Origin: Myxococcota bacterium
Lineage (GTDB): Bacteria > Myxococcota_A > UBA9160 > SZUA-336
Assembly (NCBI GenBank): GCA_035498015.1
Contig: DATKAO010000134.1
Location: 1 to 62,963 of the forward strand
DNA length: 62,963 bases
Direction of reading: 5' to 3'
Shown: positions 46,605-59,550 of the stretch, piece after piece
Layout: each line of letters starts with the position of its first letter
Position numbering within the stretch: the first letter of the stretch is position 1
Translations under genes and position numbers: made by a program
The notes under the pieces: generated by a model
The model's input: only the letters and a program-made list of their open reading frames with translations
What the model was told of the DNA's origin: nothing
Databases searched by the model: none

Positions 46605-47561
46605 CTAGCGCGGCTTGAAGCGGAAGTTGTGCTCGGCCTCGATCCAGCGCGTGGTCATCGAGTGACTGCGCATGACCACCGAGTGGGTCAGCGCGCCCTC
46701 CGCCCGGAAGCGCACGCCCTTCAGGAAGTCACCCTCGGTGACTCCCGTGCCGGCGAACAGCACGTCGCCGCGGGCGAGCTGCTCGAGCGTGAGCTTGGCG
46801 TTCACGTCCTTGATGCCCATGGCGCGGGCGCGGTCGGCCTCGCCCGGGTTGCGCGGGCGCAGGCGGCCCTGCAAGTCGCCCCCCTGGCAGCGCAGCGCGG
46901 CCGCCGCGATCACTCCCTCGGGCGCGCCGCCCGTGCCCATCAGCACGTCGACCTGGTGCTCGCGGCTGCAGGTCGCGATCGCGGCCGAGACGTCGCCGTC
47001 CTTGATCAGCCGGATGCGCGCGCCCGCCTTGCGCACCTCCTCGATCAGCTTCTCGTGCCGCGGCCGGTCCAGGATGACCACGGTCAGGTCCTGCACCGGC
47101 ACGCCCATGGCCTTCGAGATGCTCTTCAGGTTGTGAGTCGGGCTCTTGTCGATGTCGATCGCGCCGCGCGCCGAGGGCCCGACCGCGATCTTCTCCATGT
47201 AGGTGTCGGGCGCGTGCAGGAAGCCGCCCTCCTCCGCCGCGGCGATCACCGACAGCGAGTTCTGGCCGCCGGTCGCGCAGATCGTGGTGCCCTCGAGCGG
47301 GTCGAGCGCGATCTCGATCTTGGGGCCGCTGCCGGTGCCGACCTTCTCGCCGATGAACAACATGGGCGCCTCGTCGCGCTCGCCCTCGCCGATCACGATC
47401 GTGCCGTCCATCTCGATCTTGTTGAGCGCGGTGCGCATCGCGTCGACCGCCGCCTGGTCGGCGGCCGTCTCGTCGCCGCGCCCCATGAGATGAGCGCACG
47501 CCAGCGCCGCCGCTTCCGTGGCGCGCACGAGCTCGAGCGCGAGGTTTCGGTCCATCGCCAT
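46605..47561 (-). CDS. glpX: Class II fructose-1,6-bisphosphatase GlpX
   Basis: Known role: Mn-dependent removal of the C1 phosphate in gluconeogenesis. Seen: MDRNLALELVRATEAAALA, GEGERDEAPMLFIGE, the metal site DPLEGT, KSISKAMGVPVQDLTVVILD, LIKDGDVSAAIATC, DVLMGTGGAPEGVIAAAAL and MRSHSMTTRWIEAEHNF. 318 aa, standard. Start: ATG at 47561 with GGGAGAGAC; a second ATG two codons on is possible. Continues directly into ribE (1 base) and follows thrC by 14 bases. Confidence 0.96.
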   Translation of the reverse strand: MAMDRNLALELVRATEAAALACAHLMGRGDETAADQAAVDAMRTALNKIEMDGTIVIGEGERDEAPMLFIGEKVGTGSGPKIEIALDPLEGTTICATGGQNSLSVIAAAEEGGFLHAPDTYMEKIAVGPSARGAIDIDKSPTHNLKSISKAMGVPVQDLTVVILDRPRHEKLIEEVRKAGARIRLIKDGDVSAAIATCSREHQVDVLMGTGGAPEGVIAAAALRCQGGDLQGRLRPRNPGEADRARAMGIKDVNAKLTLEQLARGDVLFAGTGVTEGDFLKGVRFRAEGALTHSVVMRSHSMTTRWIEAEHNFRFKPR

Positions 47562-47575
47562 GTCTCTCCCTCTTC

Positions 47576-48931
47576 CTAAGTCCCGAAACGCAGCTCGATC
47601 TGCCGGAAGATCTCGCTGCGCACGTCCTCGTAGCGCGCGGCCAGGGGGATCGGCGGGTTCGCGTGCCGCGACTCGATCCCTTCCAGCTGACCCGCGTGGT
47701 AGCTGCGCTTGAAGTCGGTGAACTTGAGCCCGTGCGCGGTCGAGATCACGACCACGCGCTGGTCGCGCTTCACCTCGCCGCGCCGGATCAGCTTGTGCAG
47801 CGCGGCGAGCGCCACGCCGGTGTGCGGGCAGTTGAACAGGCCGGTGCGGTCGCCGGCGGCCGAGGCCTCGGCGAGCTCGTCCTCGGTGGCCTGCTCGACG
47901 ATGCCGTCGAACCGCTTCAAGGTCGCGATCGCGCGGTCGATCGAGACCGGGTTCCCGATCTGGATCGCCGACGCCAGCGTGGGCAGCGCCATCACCGGCT
48001 CGTACTTCTCGTAGCCGGTGAGATAGCTCTTGAACAGCGGGTTGGCGTTGGCCGCCTGCGCGCAGCAGATGCGCGGCAGCCGGTCGATGATGCCCAGCTC
48101 GAGCCACTCGAGCAGACCTTTGCCCAGCGCCGATACGTTGCCGAGGTTGCCGCCGGGAATCACGATCCAGTCCGGCACCTCCCAGTCGAATTGCTGCACG
48201 ATCTCCATGCCGACCGTCTTCTGGCCCTCGATGCGCAGGCTGTTCATCGAGTTGGCGAGATAGATCCCGTCGCGCTCGGCGATCTTCTGCACGATCGCCA
48301 TGCAGCCGTCGAAGTCGGTCTCGAGTGACAGCGTGATCGCGCCGTTCGCGACCGGCTGCAGGAGCTGCGCGAGCGAGACCTTGTCGCGCGGCAGGAGCAC
48401 CACGGCCGGGATGCCCGCGTAGGCGGCGTAGGCCGCGAGCGCCGCGGAAGTGTCTCCCGTCGAGGCGCAGGCCACGGCGCGGATCTTGTCCGGCGCGCGC
48501 TTGCGGATCTCGTTCACCACCGACACGAGCACGGTCATGCCGAGGTCCTTGAAGCTCCCGGTGTGCGAGTTGCCGCACTGCTTCACCCACAGGTCCTCGA
48601 TGCCCCACATCTGGCCCAGGCGCTTGGCCCAGAACAAGTTGGTGTGGCCCTCGAACATGGACACCACGTTGTCCTCGGCCACCACGGGACAGACCAGCTC
48701 GCGCTTGCCCCACACGCCCGAGCCGTACGGCCACTCGGTCGAGTGCGCGCGTGACTCGAAGATCTTCATCCACTTCTGCGGCGGCGTGCGCTTCAGCCGC
48801 TCCATGTCGTGCTGCACCGTGAGCAGTCCCTCGCAGTGCGGACAGCGGTAGATGACCTCGGTCAGCTCCCAGCGGCCCTCGCAGCCGCGGGCGCACTCGA
48901 ACCAGGCGTCGTACTTAGGGCTGGGCTTCAT
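47576..48931 (-). CDS. thrC: Threonine synthase (with N-terminal zinc ribbon)
   Basis: Known role: PLP-dependent conversion of O-phosphohomoserine to threonine. Seen: an N-terminal CxxxC...CPHC ribbon ([15 protein letters not shown]), the Schiff-base block [48 protein letters not shown] and a C-terminal [16 protein letters not shown]. 451 aa, the monomer class. ATG at 48931 lies 3 bases after the hom stop. hom-thrC form the homoserine-to-threonine branch; thrB (homoserine kinase) is not in the window. Confidence 0.95.
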   Translation of the reverse strand: MKPSPKYDAWFECARGCEGRWELTEVIYRCPHCEGLLTVQHDMERLKRTPPQKWMKIFESRAHSTEWPYGSGVWGKRELVCPVVAEDNVVSMFEGHTNLFWAKRLGQMWGIEDLWVKQCGNSHTGSFKDLGMTVLVSVVNEIRKRAPDKIRAVACASTGDTSAALAAYAAYAGIPAVVLLPRDKVSLAQLLQPVANGAITLSLETDFDGCMAIVQKIAERDGIYLANSMNSLRIEGQKTVGMEIVQQFDWEVPDWIVIPGGNLGNVSALGKGLLEWLELGIIDRLPRICCAQAANANPLFKSYLTGYEKYEPVMALPTLASAIQIGNPVSIDRAIATLKRFDGIVEQATEDELAEASAAGDRTGLFNCPHTGVALAALHKLIRRGEVKRDQRVVVISTAHGLKFTDFKRSYHAGQLEGIESRHANPPIPLAARYEDVRSEIFRQIELRFGT

Positions 48932-48934
48932 GAC

Positions 48935-50242
48935 TCACAGCTCCCGCTCGATGCGGATCTTCTGCGCCGGCGCCACGACCTCGGGCAGCCGCGCCACGTC
49001 GGCGAGCGCGGCGTCGAGATCGGCCTGGCGCGCCTCGTGGACCGTGAGCACGATCGGCACGCCGCGCGACTCGTGGCGTTCCTCCTGGAGCACGCTCGCG
49101 ATGCTGATGCCGCGCGCGCCGAGCGCGCCGGTGATGCGCGACAGCACGCCGGGCTTGTCGAGCGCCGTGAAGCGCACGTAGAACTCGCCGCGCTCGTCGC
49201 CCGGCCGACACAGAACTGCGTCGCCGGGCTCGCCGGTGCCGAGCGGCGGCACCCGGCCCGCCACGCCCAGGCGGCGCGCGCGCGCCAGCTCCATCAGGTC
49301 GGACAGCACGGCGCTCGCTGTGGGCAAGGCGCCCGCGCCCGCGCCGTAGTAGAGCGTCGGGCCGGACAGCTCGCCGCGCACCTCGATCGCGTTCATCGAC
49401 CCGTCGACGCCCGCCAGCACGCTCTCGCGCGGGATCATCGTGGGCTGCACGCGCGCCTCGATGCACGCCCCCGAGCGCTTGGCCACGGCCAGGAGCTTGA
49501 TGCGCAGGCCGATGCGCCGCGCGTACTCGATGTCGGCCGGCACGATCCGGCGGATGCCGTCGATCGGGAAGGCGTCGGGGGCGACGCGCGCGCCGAACGC
49601 CAGCCCGGCCAGGATCGCGAGCTTGTGCGCCGAGTCGACGCCGTCCACGTCGAAGCTCGGGTCGGGCTCGGCGTAGCCGAGCTCCTGCGCGCGCTTGAGA
49701 CACACCTCGTACGGCTCGCCGTGGGCCTCCATCTGCGTCAGGATGAAGTTGCAGGTGCCGTTCACGATGCCGTGCAGCGCCTTCACGCGGTCGGCGCACA
49801 GACCCTCGCGCAGCGCACGCAGCACCGGGATGGTGCCGCCCACGCTGGCCTCGAAGGCGATCTCGGTGCGCTTCGAGGCGGCGAGCGCGTAGACCTCGGC
49901 GCCGTGCGTCGCGAGCAGCGCCTTGTTGGCGGTGACCACCGACTTGCCGGCGTCGAGCGCCGCGAGCACGACCTCGCGCGCCACGCGCGTACCGCCGATC
50001 AGCTCGACCACGAGGTCGATGTCGGGGTCGTTCACGATCTCGCGCCAGTCTTTGGTGAGTCGCACCCCCGCCAGCGGCACGCCGCGGTCGCGCTCCAGGT
50101 CGATGTCGGCGATGCGCGCCAGCTCGAGCCGGAAGCCCAGGCGCTCGGCGATCAGGTCGCCGTGACTCGCCAGCGCCCGCACGACGCCCGTGCCGATCGT
50201 GCCCAAGCCGACCAGGCCGATGCGCATGGCGCGCTCAGCCAT
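48935..50242 (-). CDS. hom: Homoserine dehydrogenase
   Basis: Known role: NAD(P)H reduction of aspartate semialdehyde to homoserine. Seen: Rossmann motif GLVGLGTIGTGVV, ELIGGTRVAREVVLAALDAG, VVTANKALLA, EASVGGTIPVLRALREGL, NGTCNFILTQME, GYAEPDPSFDVDGVDSAHKL (catalytic Asp/Lys), and a C-terminal ACT domain (about 355-430: FTALDKPGVLSRITGALG) for threonine feedback. 435 aa. Start ATG 50242 overlaps the alaC stop by 8 bases; an internal ATG at 50227 is possible. Not fused to aspartokinase. Confidence 0.96.
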   Translation of the reverse strand: MAERAMRIGLVGLGTIGTGVVRALASHGDLIAERLGFRLELARIADIDLERDRGVPLAGVRLTKDWREIVNDPDIDLVVELIGGTRVAREVVLAALDAGKSVVTANKALLATHGAEVYALAASKRTEIAFEASVGGTIPVLRALREGLCADRVKALHGIVNGTCNFILTQMEAHGEPYEVCLKRAQELGYAEPDPSFDVDGVDSAHKLAILAGLAFGARVAPDAFPIDGIRRIVPADIEYARRIGLRIKLLAVAKRSGACIEARVQPTMIPRESVLAGVDGSMNAIEVRGELSGPTLYYGAGAGALPTASAVLSDLMELARARRLGVAGRVPPLGTGEPGDAVLCRPGDERGEFYVRFTALDKPGVLSRITGALGARGISIASVLQEERHESRGVPIVLTVHEARQADLDAALADVARLPEVVAPAQKIRIEREL

Positions 50243-51410
50243 CGCGGAGCAGCTTGCGCATGCTGCGCACCGCCTGGCGGATGCGGTGCGTGTTCTCGAC
50301 CAGCGCGAAGCGCACGAAGCCCTCGCCCGCCGGCCCGAAGCCGACGCCGGGGGCGACCGCGACCTGTGACTTCTCGAGCAGGAGCTTCGAGAACTCGAGT
50401 GACCCGAGCTCCTTGAATCGCTCCGGGATCGGCGCCCACACGAACATGGTCCCGAGCGGCTTCTCGATCTTCCAGCTGGCCTGCTCCAGGCCCTCGCACA
50501 GCGCGTTGCGCCGCTGCCGGTAGTCCTCGACGATCTCGGCCACGAAGTCCTGCGGACCGTCGAGCGCGATGATGGTGGCGATCTGGATCGGCTGGAACGT
50601 CCCGTAGTCGAGATAGCTCTTCACGCGCCCCAGCATGCGCACGAGCTCGGCGTTGCCGGCCGCGAAGCCCACGCGCCAGCCCGCCATGGCGTGTGACTTC
50701 GAGAGCGAGGTGAACTCGATCGCGCAGTCCATGGCGCCGGGCACCTGCAGCACGCTGGGCGGCACGTAGCCGTCGTAGCAGATCTCCGCGTAGGCGAGGT
50801 CGTGCACCAGCACCAGGTCGTTGCGCCGGCAGAACTCGACCAGGCGCGTGAGATAGGCCAGGTCGACGGTCGCCGTGGTCGGGTTGTGCGGGAAGGAGGC
50901 GATCAACATCTTCGGCCGCGGCCAGCTGGCCTGCGTGGCCTCTTCCAGCCGCTCGAGCAGACCGTCGAGCGGCAGGAGCGGCACGCGCCGGATGTCGCCA
51001 CCCGCGATCAGCACGGAGAAGCTGTGGATCGGGTAGCACGGGTCAGGACACAGCACGGTGTCACCGCGCTGGATCGCCGCGATCACGAAGTGCGACAGGC
51101 CCTCCTTCGCGCCGATCGTCGACATGACCTGGGTCTCGGGGTCGAGCCGCAGCGCGTAGCGGCGCTCGTACCAGCGCGCCATGGCGCGGCGCAGGTTCGG
51201 CAGCCCGCGCGAGGACGAGTAGTGGTGGTTGCGCGGATCGCGTGCGGCTTCGACCAGCTTCTCGACCACGTGCGGCGGAGTCGGGTGGTTGGGATTGCCG
51301 AAGCCGAGGTCGATCACGTCCTCGCCGGCGCGCCGCGCGCGCGCCTTGAGATCGTTCACGATTGCGAGCACGTACGGCGGAAGTCTCTCGAGCTTCTCGA
51401 ACTTCATCAT
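50235..51410 (-). CDS. alaC: Alanine transaminase (AlaC-like, class I/II aminotransferase)
   Basis: Known role: PLP-dependent alanine/2-oxoglutarate transamination. Seen over 391 aa: KLERLPPYVLAIVNDLKARA, GNPNHPTPPHVVEKL, YSSSRGLPNLRRAMARWYER, CPDPCYPIHSFSVLIAGG, FPHNPTTATVD, VLVHDLAYAEICYDGY, the Schiff-base lysine in SLSKSHAMAGWRVGF, and RRNALCEGLEQ: very close to E. coli AlaC. Start: two adjacent ATGs at 51410; the first overlaps the lipA stop as ATGA. Upstream of hom-thrC, where a related enzyme could otherwise serve as a diaminopimelate aminotransferase; the AlaC signature is preferred. Confidence 0.9.
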   Translation of the reverse strand: MMKFEKLERLPPYVLAIVNDLKARARRAGEDVIDLGFGNPNHPTPPHVVEKLVEAARDPRNHHYSSSRGLPNLRRAMARWYERRYALRLDPETQVMSTIGAKEGLSHFVIAAIQRGDTVLCPDPCYPIHSFSVLIAGGDIRRVPLLPLDGLLERLEEATQASWPRPKMLIASFPHNPTTATVDLAYLTRLVEFCRRNDLVLVHDLAYAEICYDGYVPPSVLQVPGAMDCAIEFTSLSKSHAMAGWRVGFAAGNAELVRMLGRVKSYLDYGTFQPIQIATIIALDGPQDFVAEIVEDYRQRRNALCEGLEQASWKIEKPLGTMFVWAPIPERFKELGSLEFSKLLLEKSQVAVAPGVGFGPAGEGFVRFALVENTHRIRQAVRSMRKLLRDG

Positions 51411-52378
51411 GGCGCGCTGCCTCTGCGGGGGAACGGAGCCTGGGTAGGGTGCCCAGGCGACCACGGAGCCTGGGTAGGGTGCCCAGGCGACCATAAGTTC
51501 AGGGCGGTATCGGCGTGGAACGAGCTGCGCACGAGCGGACCGGACTCCACGTGGCGGAAGCCGGCCGCCCGGCCGGCGTCGGCGAGCTCGGCGAATTCGG
51601 CGGGCTCGAGGTAGCGGTCCACGGCCCGGTGCGCGAGCGTCGGCCGCAGATACTGGCCCAGCGTGAGACAGTCGACGCCGGCCGCGCGCAGGTCGCGAAA
51701 CTCGCTCAGCAGCTCGTCGCGGGTCTCGCCCATGCCCAACATGATGCCGGACTTGGTCAGGATGTCGGCGTGGCGTGCCTTCACGCGCGCCAGGAGCGCG
51801 AGCGAGCGGTCGTAGCGCGCGCCGATGCGCACCTCGCGGTAGAGCCGCGGGACGGTCTCGACGTTGTGGTTGTAGACCTCGGGCCGCGCGTCGGCGACCC
51901 GGTCGATGCACTCGGCGTCGCCCCGGAAATCGGGAGTCAGCACCTCGACCGAGGCGCCGGGCGCGGCCGTGCGCAACGCCGCGATCGTGGCCGCGAACTG
52001 ACTCGAGCCCTGGTCGGGCAGGTCGTCGCGATTCACGCTGGTGAGCACCACGTGGCGCAAGCCCAGCTCGGCGGCCGCGGCGGCGACCTGCTCCGGCTCG
52101 CGCGGGTCGACCGGCCGGCCCAGGCCCGTCGCCACGTGACAGAAGCGGCACGCGCGCGTGCACACGTCGCCCAGCAACATGAACGTCACCGTGCCCCGCC
52201 CGAAACACTCGGCCAGGTTCGGGCAGCGCGCCTCCTCGCACACCGAGTGGAGTCCGCGCCGGCGCAGCATGCGCTTCATGTCCCACACCGCCGGCGTGGG
52301 CCGGGCGGGGCTCTTGCAGTGCGGCGGCAGGCGCTGGAAAACGCCGGAGGTCCGCGCTCGTACAGCGGATTCGGACAT
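51407..52378 (-). CDS. lipA: Lipoyl synthase LipA with a duplicated C-terminal extension
   Basis: Known role: radical-SAM insertion of two sulfurs into octanoyl groups of lipoyl-dependent enzymes. Seen: auxiliary cluster motif CEEARCPNLAEC, SAM cluster CTRACRFC, LTSVNRDDLPDQG, VEVLTPDFRGD, HNVETVPRLY, KSGIMLGMGETRDEL and LTLGQYLRPT, ending the conserved part at SGPLVRSSFHAD. After that, WSPGHPTQAP occurs twice in tandem (from the 30-bp repeat at 51434-51493) before FPRRGSAP, a tail not seen in the family. Start: ATG at 52378, with TATCCT 9 bases upstream and no ribosome-binding site; the frame is open further up without similarity. lipB is not in the window. Confidence 0.93.
   Translation of the reverse strand: MSESAVRARTSGVFQRLPPHCKSPARPTPAVWDMKRMLRRRGLHSVCEEARCPNLAECFGRGTVTFMLLGDVCTRACRFCHVATGLGRPVDPREPEQVAAAAAELGLRHVVLTSVNRDDLPDQGSSQFAATIAALRTAAPGASVEVLTPDFRGDAECIDRVADARPEVYNHNVETVPRLYREVRIGARYDRSLALLARVKARHADILTKSGIMLGMGETRDELLSEFRDLRAAGVDCLTLGQYLRPTLAHRAVDRYLEPAEFAELADAGRAAGFRHVESGPLVRSSFHADTALNLWSPGHPTQAPWSPGHPTQAPFPRRGSAP
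51434..51493. repeat. Tandem 30-bp repeat (two perfect units), each containing a hairpin
   Basis: Units 51434-51463 and 51464-51493 are identical. Each holds GCCTGGG and CCCAGGC arms around a 7-nt loop. Period 30 keeps the lipA frame and writes WSPGHPTQAP twice into its C-terminus. It lies just before the lipA stop/alaC start overlap, so the hairpins could also affect alaC translation. Confidence 0.93.
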
Positions 52379-52387
52379 GGGGGAGCC

Positions 52388-52393
52388 AGGATA
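52388..52393 (-). promoter_or_regulatory. Candidate -10 box (TATCCT) for leaderless lipA
   Basis: Nine bases before the lipA ATG; four of six positions match TATAAT. It supports the 52378 start, because the codons further upstream would lie ahead of the transcript. Confidence 0.4.
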
Positions 52394-52502
52394 TGGGAGG
52401 CGGACAACCCCTGCCAGCAGGCTCAGTCGGTGGGCTGCAGGCACTCGCGTGCGGCCCCGAACCTCAGGGTGCCGACGCGCCCGGCGACCGGTTCCGTTGG
52501 AC

Positions 52503-52835
52503 TCAGTCGTCTAGGACGAAGAAGTTTCGGTCCCCGGCGAAGAAATACTTGCCCGAGGCGACCACGACGCGCTCGATTCCGTCATCCGACAAGTGGATTT
52601 CAAAGTCACTCTGCGAGCCGCACAACGGGCAAGACTCCCCGGCGCCATCGACCACTACCCTTCCGTGGCCCGCTTCACCGACGTCATTCCCTCCCCAGCG
52701 AAGAGCGTCCCCAACTTCATATTCGTGCTGCCAGGTGTCTCCGAACTTGAATTGAACGCGCAGACGGACCTTTCGATCGCAGTTGGGGCACGGGGCATCG
52801 ACCGAGACTACGTTGAATGCACTCAGGGCGCCCAC
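52503..52835 (-). CDS. Small zinc-ribbon-like protein of unknown function
   Basis: About 110 aa. Seen: two C-P-x-C pairs, DAPCPNCDRKVRLRVQFKFG and ESCPLCGSQSDFEIHLSDDG, the usual four-Cys zinc site split by a strand-rich insert with a YEVGDALRWGGN turn. No other motif. Start uncertain: GTG at 52835 directly follows AGAGAGGA; TTG at 52850 is possible. Codon use is less GC-biased than its neighbours (several AAA/AAG, TTT and ATT codons), so recent acquisition is possible. It sits between recG (40 bases upstream) and lipA. Confidence 0.6.
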   Translation of the reverse strand: MGALSAFNVVSVDAPCPNCDRKVRLRVQFKFGDTWQHEYEVGDALRWGGNDVGEAGHGRVVVDGAGESCPLCGSQSDFEIHLSDDGIERVVVASGKYFFAGDRNFFVLDD

Positions 52836-52875
52836 TCCTCTCTTCGCCAATGGCGGAGGCAGTCGACTTCGTCGC

Positions 52876-55217
52876 TCACGACGTGGCCAGCACGAGGCGG
52901 TTGCCCCAGCGGCGGGTGACGGCTTCGACGAGGCCAGGCTGGGTGGAGAGGTCGCGGTCGCGGCGGAGAAGCTGCTCGGCGGCGCGGCGCACCGGGTCCA
53001 GATACTCGCCGTGTCGCACCAGGTCGGCGAGGCGCAGCTCGGGCAGGTGACCCGCCTGGCGCGTGCCGAGCCACTCGCCAGCGCCGCGAATGCGCAGGTC
53101 GGCCTCGGCGATGTCGAAGCCCGAGTCACTGCGCTCCAGGATCGCCAGTCGCTCGACGCTCTCCGGCGTGGTCGGGTCGGCGATCAAGAGCGCGCGCCCC
53201 GGACGGCCGCCCCGCCCCACCCTGCCGCGCAGCTGATGGAGCTGCGCGAGGCCGAAGCGCTCGGCGTGCTGCACGATCAAGAGTGTCGCCGCCGGCACGT
53301 CGACGCCCACTTCGATCACGGTCGTCGCCACGAGCACGCGCACGCGGCCGGCGGCGAAGTCGGACATGGCCCGCGCGCGGTCGGCCCGCTCCATGCGGCC
53401 GTGCACGAGCGCGGCAGTGACTCCCGGCAGCGCCTTGCGCAGCCGCTCGAAGCCGCGCGTGGCGTCCTTCAGGTCGGCCTTCTCGGACTCCTCGACCAGC
53501 GGGTAGACCACGAAGATCTGCTCGCCGCGGCGCAGGGTCTCGTTCACCTCGCTCATCACCGCGCGGCCGGCGGTGGGCGCGACGATGCGCGTGGCGACCG
53601 GCGCGCGGCCGGGCGGCCGTTCGCGCAGCACCGAGTGATCGAGGTCGCCGAACACCGTGAGCGCGAGCGAGCGCGGGATGGGAGTGGCCGACATCGCGAG
53701 CAGGTGCGGGTTCTCGCCCTTGCGCGCCAGCGCGCGCCGCTGCGCCACGCCGAATCGGTGCTGCTCGTCGATCACCACCAGCCCGAGCCGCGGCAGCTCG
53801 ACCGACTCGGAGAACAGCGCGTGCGTGCCCACGACCAGGCTCACTTCGCCGCGCTCGAGCCAGCGCGCGAGCTCGGCGCGCTCGCGTGGCGGCGTCGCGC
53901 CCGTGAGCAGTGCGCCGCGCACGCCCAGCGGCGACGCCAGGCGCTGCAGGGTCTCGAAGTGCTGCTCCGCGAGCAGCTCGGTGGGCGCGGCCAGCACGGC
54001 CGAACGGCGCGAGGCGCGCGCCGCCGCCGCCGCCAGCACGGCGAGCACGGTCTTGCCCGTGCCCACGTCGCCCACGAGCAATCGGTTCATCGGCGCGCGG
54101 GCGGCCAGGTCGGCCCGGATCTCGCCCCAGACACGCAGCTGGTCGCGAGTCAGTGAGAACGGCAGCGCGGCGCGCGCTCGTGACTCCGCCTCGTCGGAGA
54201 GCACGAGCGGCTCGGTCGTCCGCCGGCGCAGGTCGCGCCGGCGAAGCTCGAGCCCGAGCTGCAGGAGGAACAGCTCCTCCGCGACCAGCCGCAGGTGATA
54301 CGGCGTGCTGCGCTCGCGCAGGCTGGCGGGGTCGAGCCCAACGCCGGGCAGGTGCACCTCGCGCAGCGCGGCGCCGATCTCGGGCAGGCCGAGCTCCGCG
54401 ACCGTGGCCTCGGGCAGCCAGCCGTCGACCAGGTCGGCGGCCGAGCGCAGCGCCGTCTCGACGATGCGGCGCGCGGTGCGCGGCGGCAGGCCTTCGACCG
54501 CCGAGTAGCTCGGCACGATGCGCGGCAGCTCGCCGGGCTCGGTGGCCTCGGCCAGCACCTCGACGTCGGGGTGGTGCAGCTCCTTGGCGAAGCGGTAGCG
54601 GCGCACCTCGCCCGCCACGAGCACGCGCGTGCCGGGCGCCAGCCGGTGCTCGAAGGTCGCGAGGCCCCGGAACCACTTGAGCTGCACGGCCCCCGTGCCG
54701 TCGGAGACCACCGCCTGGAAGAACCGCCGCCCGTTGCGCAGCGGCACGACGGCGCTGCGAGTCACCGTGCCGGCGAAGGCCGCCGCGCGGCCGACCTCGA
54801 GTCTCTCGATCGGCGTGATCTCGCGCCGATCCTCGTAGGCGCGCGGCAGGAAGAAGAGCAGGTCTTCGACGCTGGCGATCTCTTTGCGCGCGAGCGCCTG
54901 CGCGGTCTTCGGACCCACGCCCGGCACGCGACTCACATTCTCGGAGAGCCAGCGGTCGGGGAAGCCCGGCGCGAGCAGGCCCGCGAGCAGCTTCGCGATC
55001 TCCTCGAGCGTCTCCGGCGTCGCGCCCGACTCGAGCGCCGCCCCGGCGTCGCGCAGGCGCTTGGAGACTTCGGGCGGGACCCAGAGCTCGGCTGCGCGCT
55101 CGAGCGCCGCGCGCAACGTGCCCGCGAGATCGCGTACGCGCGCCGCGGCGTCGGGCGCGCGCCGCGCGAACTCGAGGGGTCCGCGAATGGCCGCGACCGC
55201 GTCGCGCCAGCGGGACA

Positions 55218-55218
<1 letters not shown>
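52876..55218 (-). CDS. recG: ATP-dependent DNA helicase RecG
   Basis: Known role: remodels stalled forks and Holliday junctions. Seen: a 90-residue helical N-terminal extension, then the wedge domain starting VPGVGPKTAQALARKEIAS, and SF2 motifs GDVGTGKT (I), AAPTELLAEQH (Ia), VVIDEQHRFG (II, DEQH), AMSATPIPRSLAL (III), VEESEKADLKDA and LVHGRMERADR (IV), TTVIEVGVDVPAATLLI (V), QLHQLRGRVGRGGRPG (VI). 780 aa, longer than the about 690 of E. coli because of the N-terminus. Start ATG 55218 shares one base with the carB stop (TGATG), coupling it to the pyrimidine operon. Confidence 0.96.
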
Positions 55219-58401
<3,183 letters not shown>

Positions 58402-58409
<8 letters not shown>

Positions 58410-59550
58410 GCTGGTCCTCGATCAGCTCGCGGAAGCGGTCGAACAGATACGCCAGGTCGTGCGGGCCGGGCGACGCCTCGGGGTGATACTGCACCGAGAA
58501 CACCGGCAGCGTGCGGTGGCGCAGGCCTTCGACCGTGCCGTCGTTCAGGTTCACGTGCGTGATCTCCACGTCGCCCGCGGCGCGCAGCGCGTCGGCGTCG
58601 ACGGCGAAGCCGTGGTTCTCCGACGCGATCATCACGCGCCCGGACTGCTCGTCGCGCGCGGGCTGGTTCGCGCCGTGGTGGCCGAAGCGCAGCTTCCGGG
58701 TCCGTCCGCCCAGCGCCAGGCCGAGGATCTGGTGTCCGAGACAGATGCCGAAGATCGGGGTCTTCGCGGCCACGAGCTCGCGCACGATCGGAATCGCGTA
58801 GCCGACTGCCGCCGGGTCGCCCGGACCGTTGCCCAGGAACACGCCCTCCGGCTTCAGGGCGAGTGTCTCGGCCGCCGACGTGTCGGCGGGCACCACGGTC
58901 ACGTCGAAGCCCGCATCGACCAGCTCGCGCAGGATGTTGCGCTTCACGCCGTAGTCGTAGGCGACGATCCGGTGCCGGCGCTTCGACACCGGCCGCGGCC
59001 GGCCGCGCCAGTCGTTGCCTTCGCTCCAGTCGTAGCGCCGGCCCTCGGTGACTCCATCGACCAGGTTGAGCCCCGCCATGGACGGGATCGCGGCCGCGCG
59101 CGCGCGCAGCTCTGCGGGCTCGTGCTCGCCGTGGGCGATCACGCCGTTCATCGCGCCCACGGTGCGCAGGTGGCGCACCAGCGCGCGCGTGTCGATGCCG
59201 CTGATGCCGGGCACCGCGTGGCGCTTCAGGTAGGCATCGAGTGTCTCGCGCGAGCGCCAGCTGGAGGGCCGCTCGTTGTAGCTGCGCACCACGAAGCCGC
59301 GCAGGAACAGCCCGCGCGACTCCTCGTCTTCGGGGTTGCAGCCCGTGTTCCCGATCTCGGGATAGGTCATGCACACGATCTGACCGGCGTAGGAAGGATC
59401 GGTGAGGATCTCCTGGTAGCCGGTCATGCCGGTGTGGAAGACGACCTCGCCCTCTCCGCTGCCCTTCCCTGCGGAAGGGTCGGCGCCGAAGGCCTGGCCC
59501 GGGTAGAGCGTGCCGTCGCCCAGCACCAGATAGGCGGAGCGCGCCTTCAC
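58402..59550 (-). CDS. carA: Carbamoyl-phosphate synthase small (glutaminase) subunit
   Basis: Known role: hydrolyses glutamine and channels ammonia to CarB. Seen: [51 protein letters not shown], and a class I amidotransferase domain with nucleophile Cys in [25 protein letters not shown] and the His/Glu in [16 protein letters not shown]. 382 aa. GTG start at 59550 overlaps the pyrC stop (GTGA); the upstream frame is antisense or alternate reading of pyrC. Confidence 0.97.

Noticed and set aside
48809-50416. Plus-strand frame of 535 codons opposite hom
   Set aside because: Antisense shadow; hom shows all family motifs on the minus strand.
52836-53129. N-terminal extension of the zinc-ribbon protein
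   Set aside because: It is recG read out of frame; no similarity or start signal.
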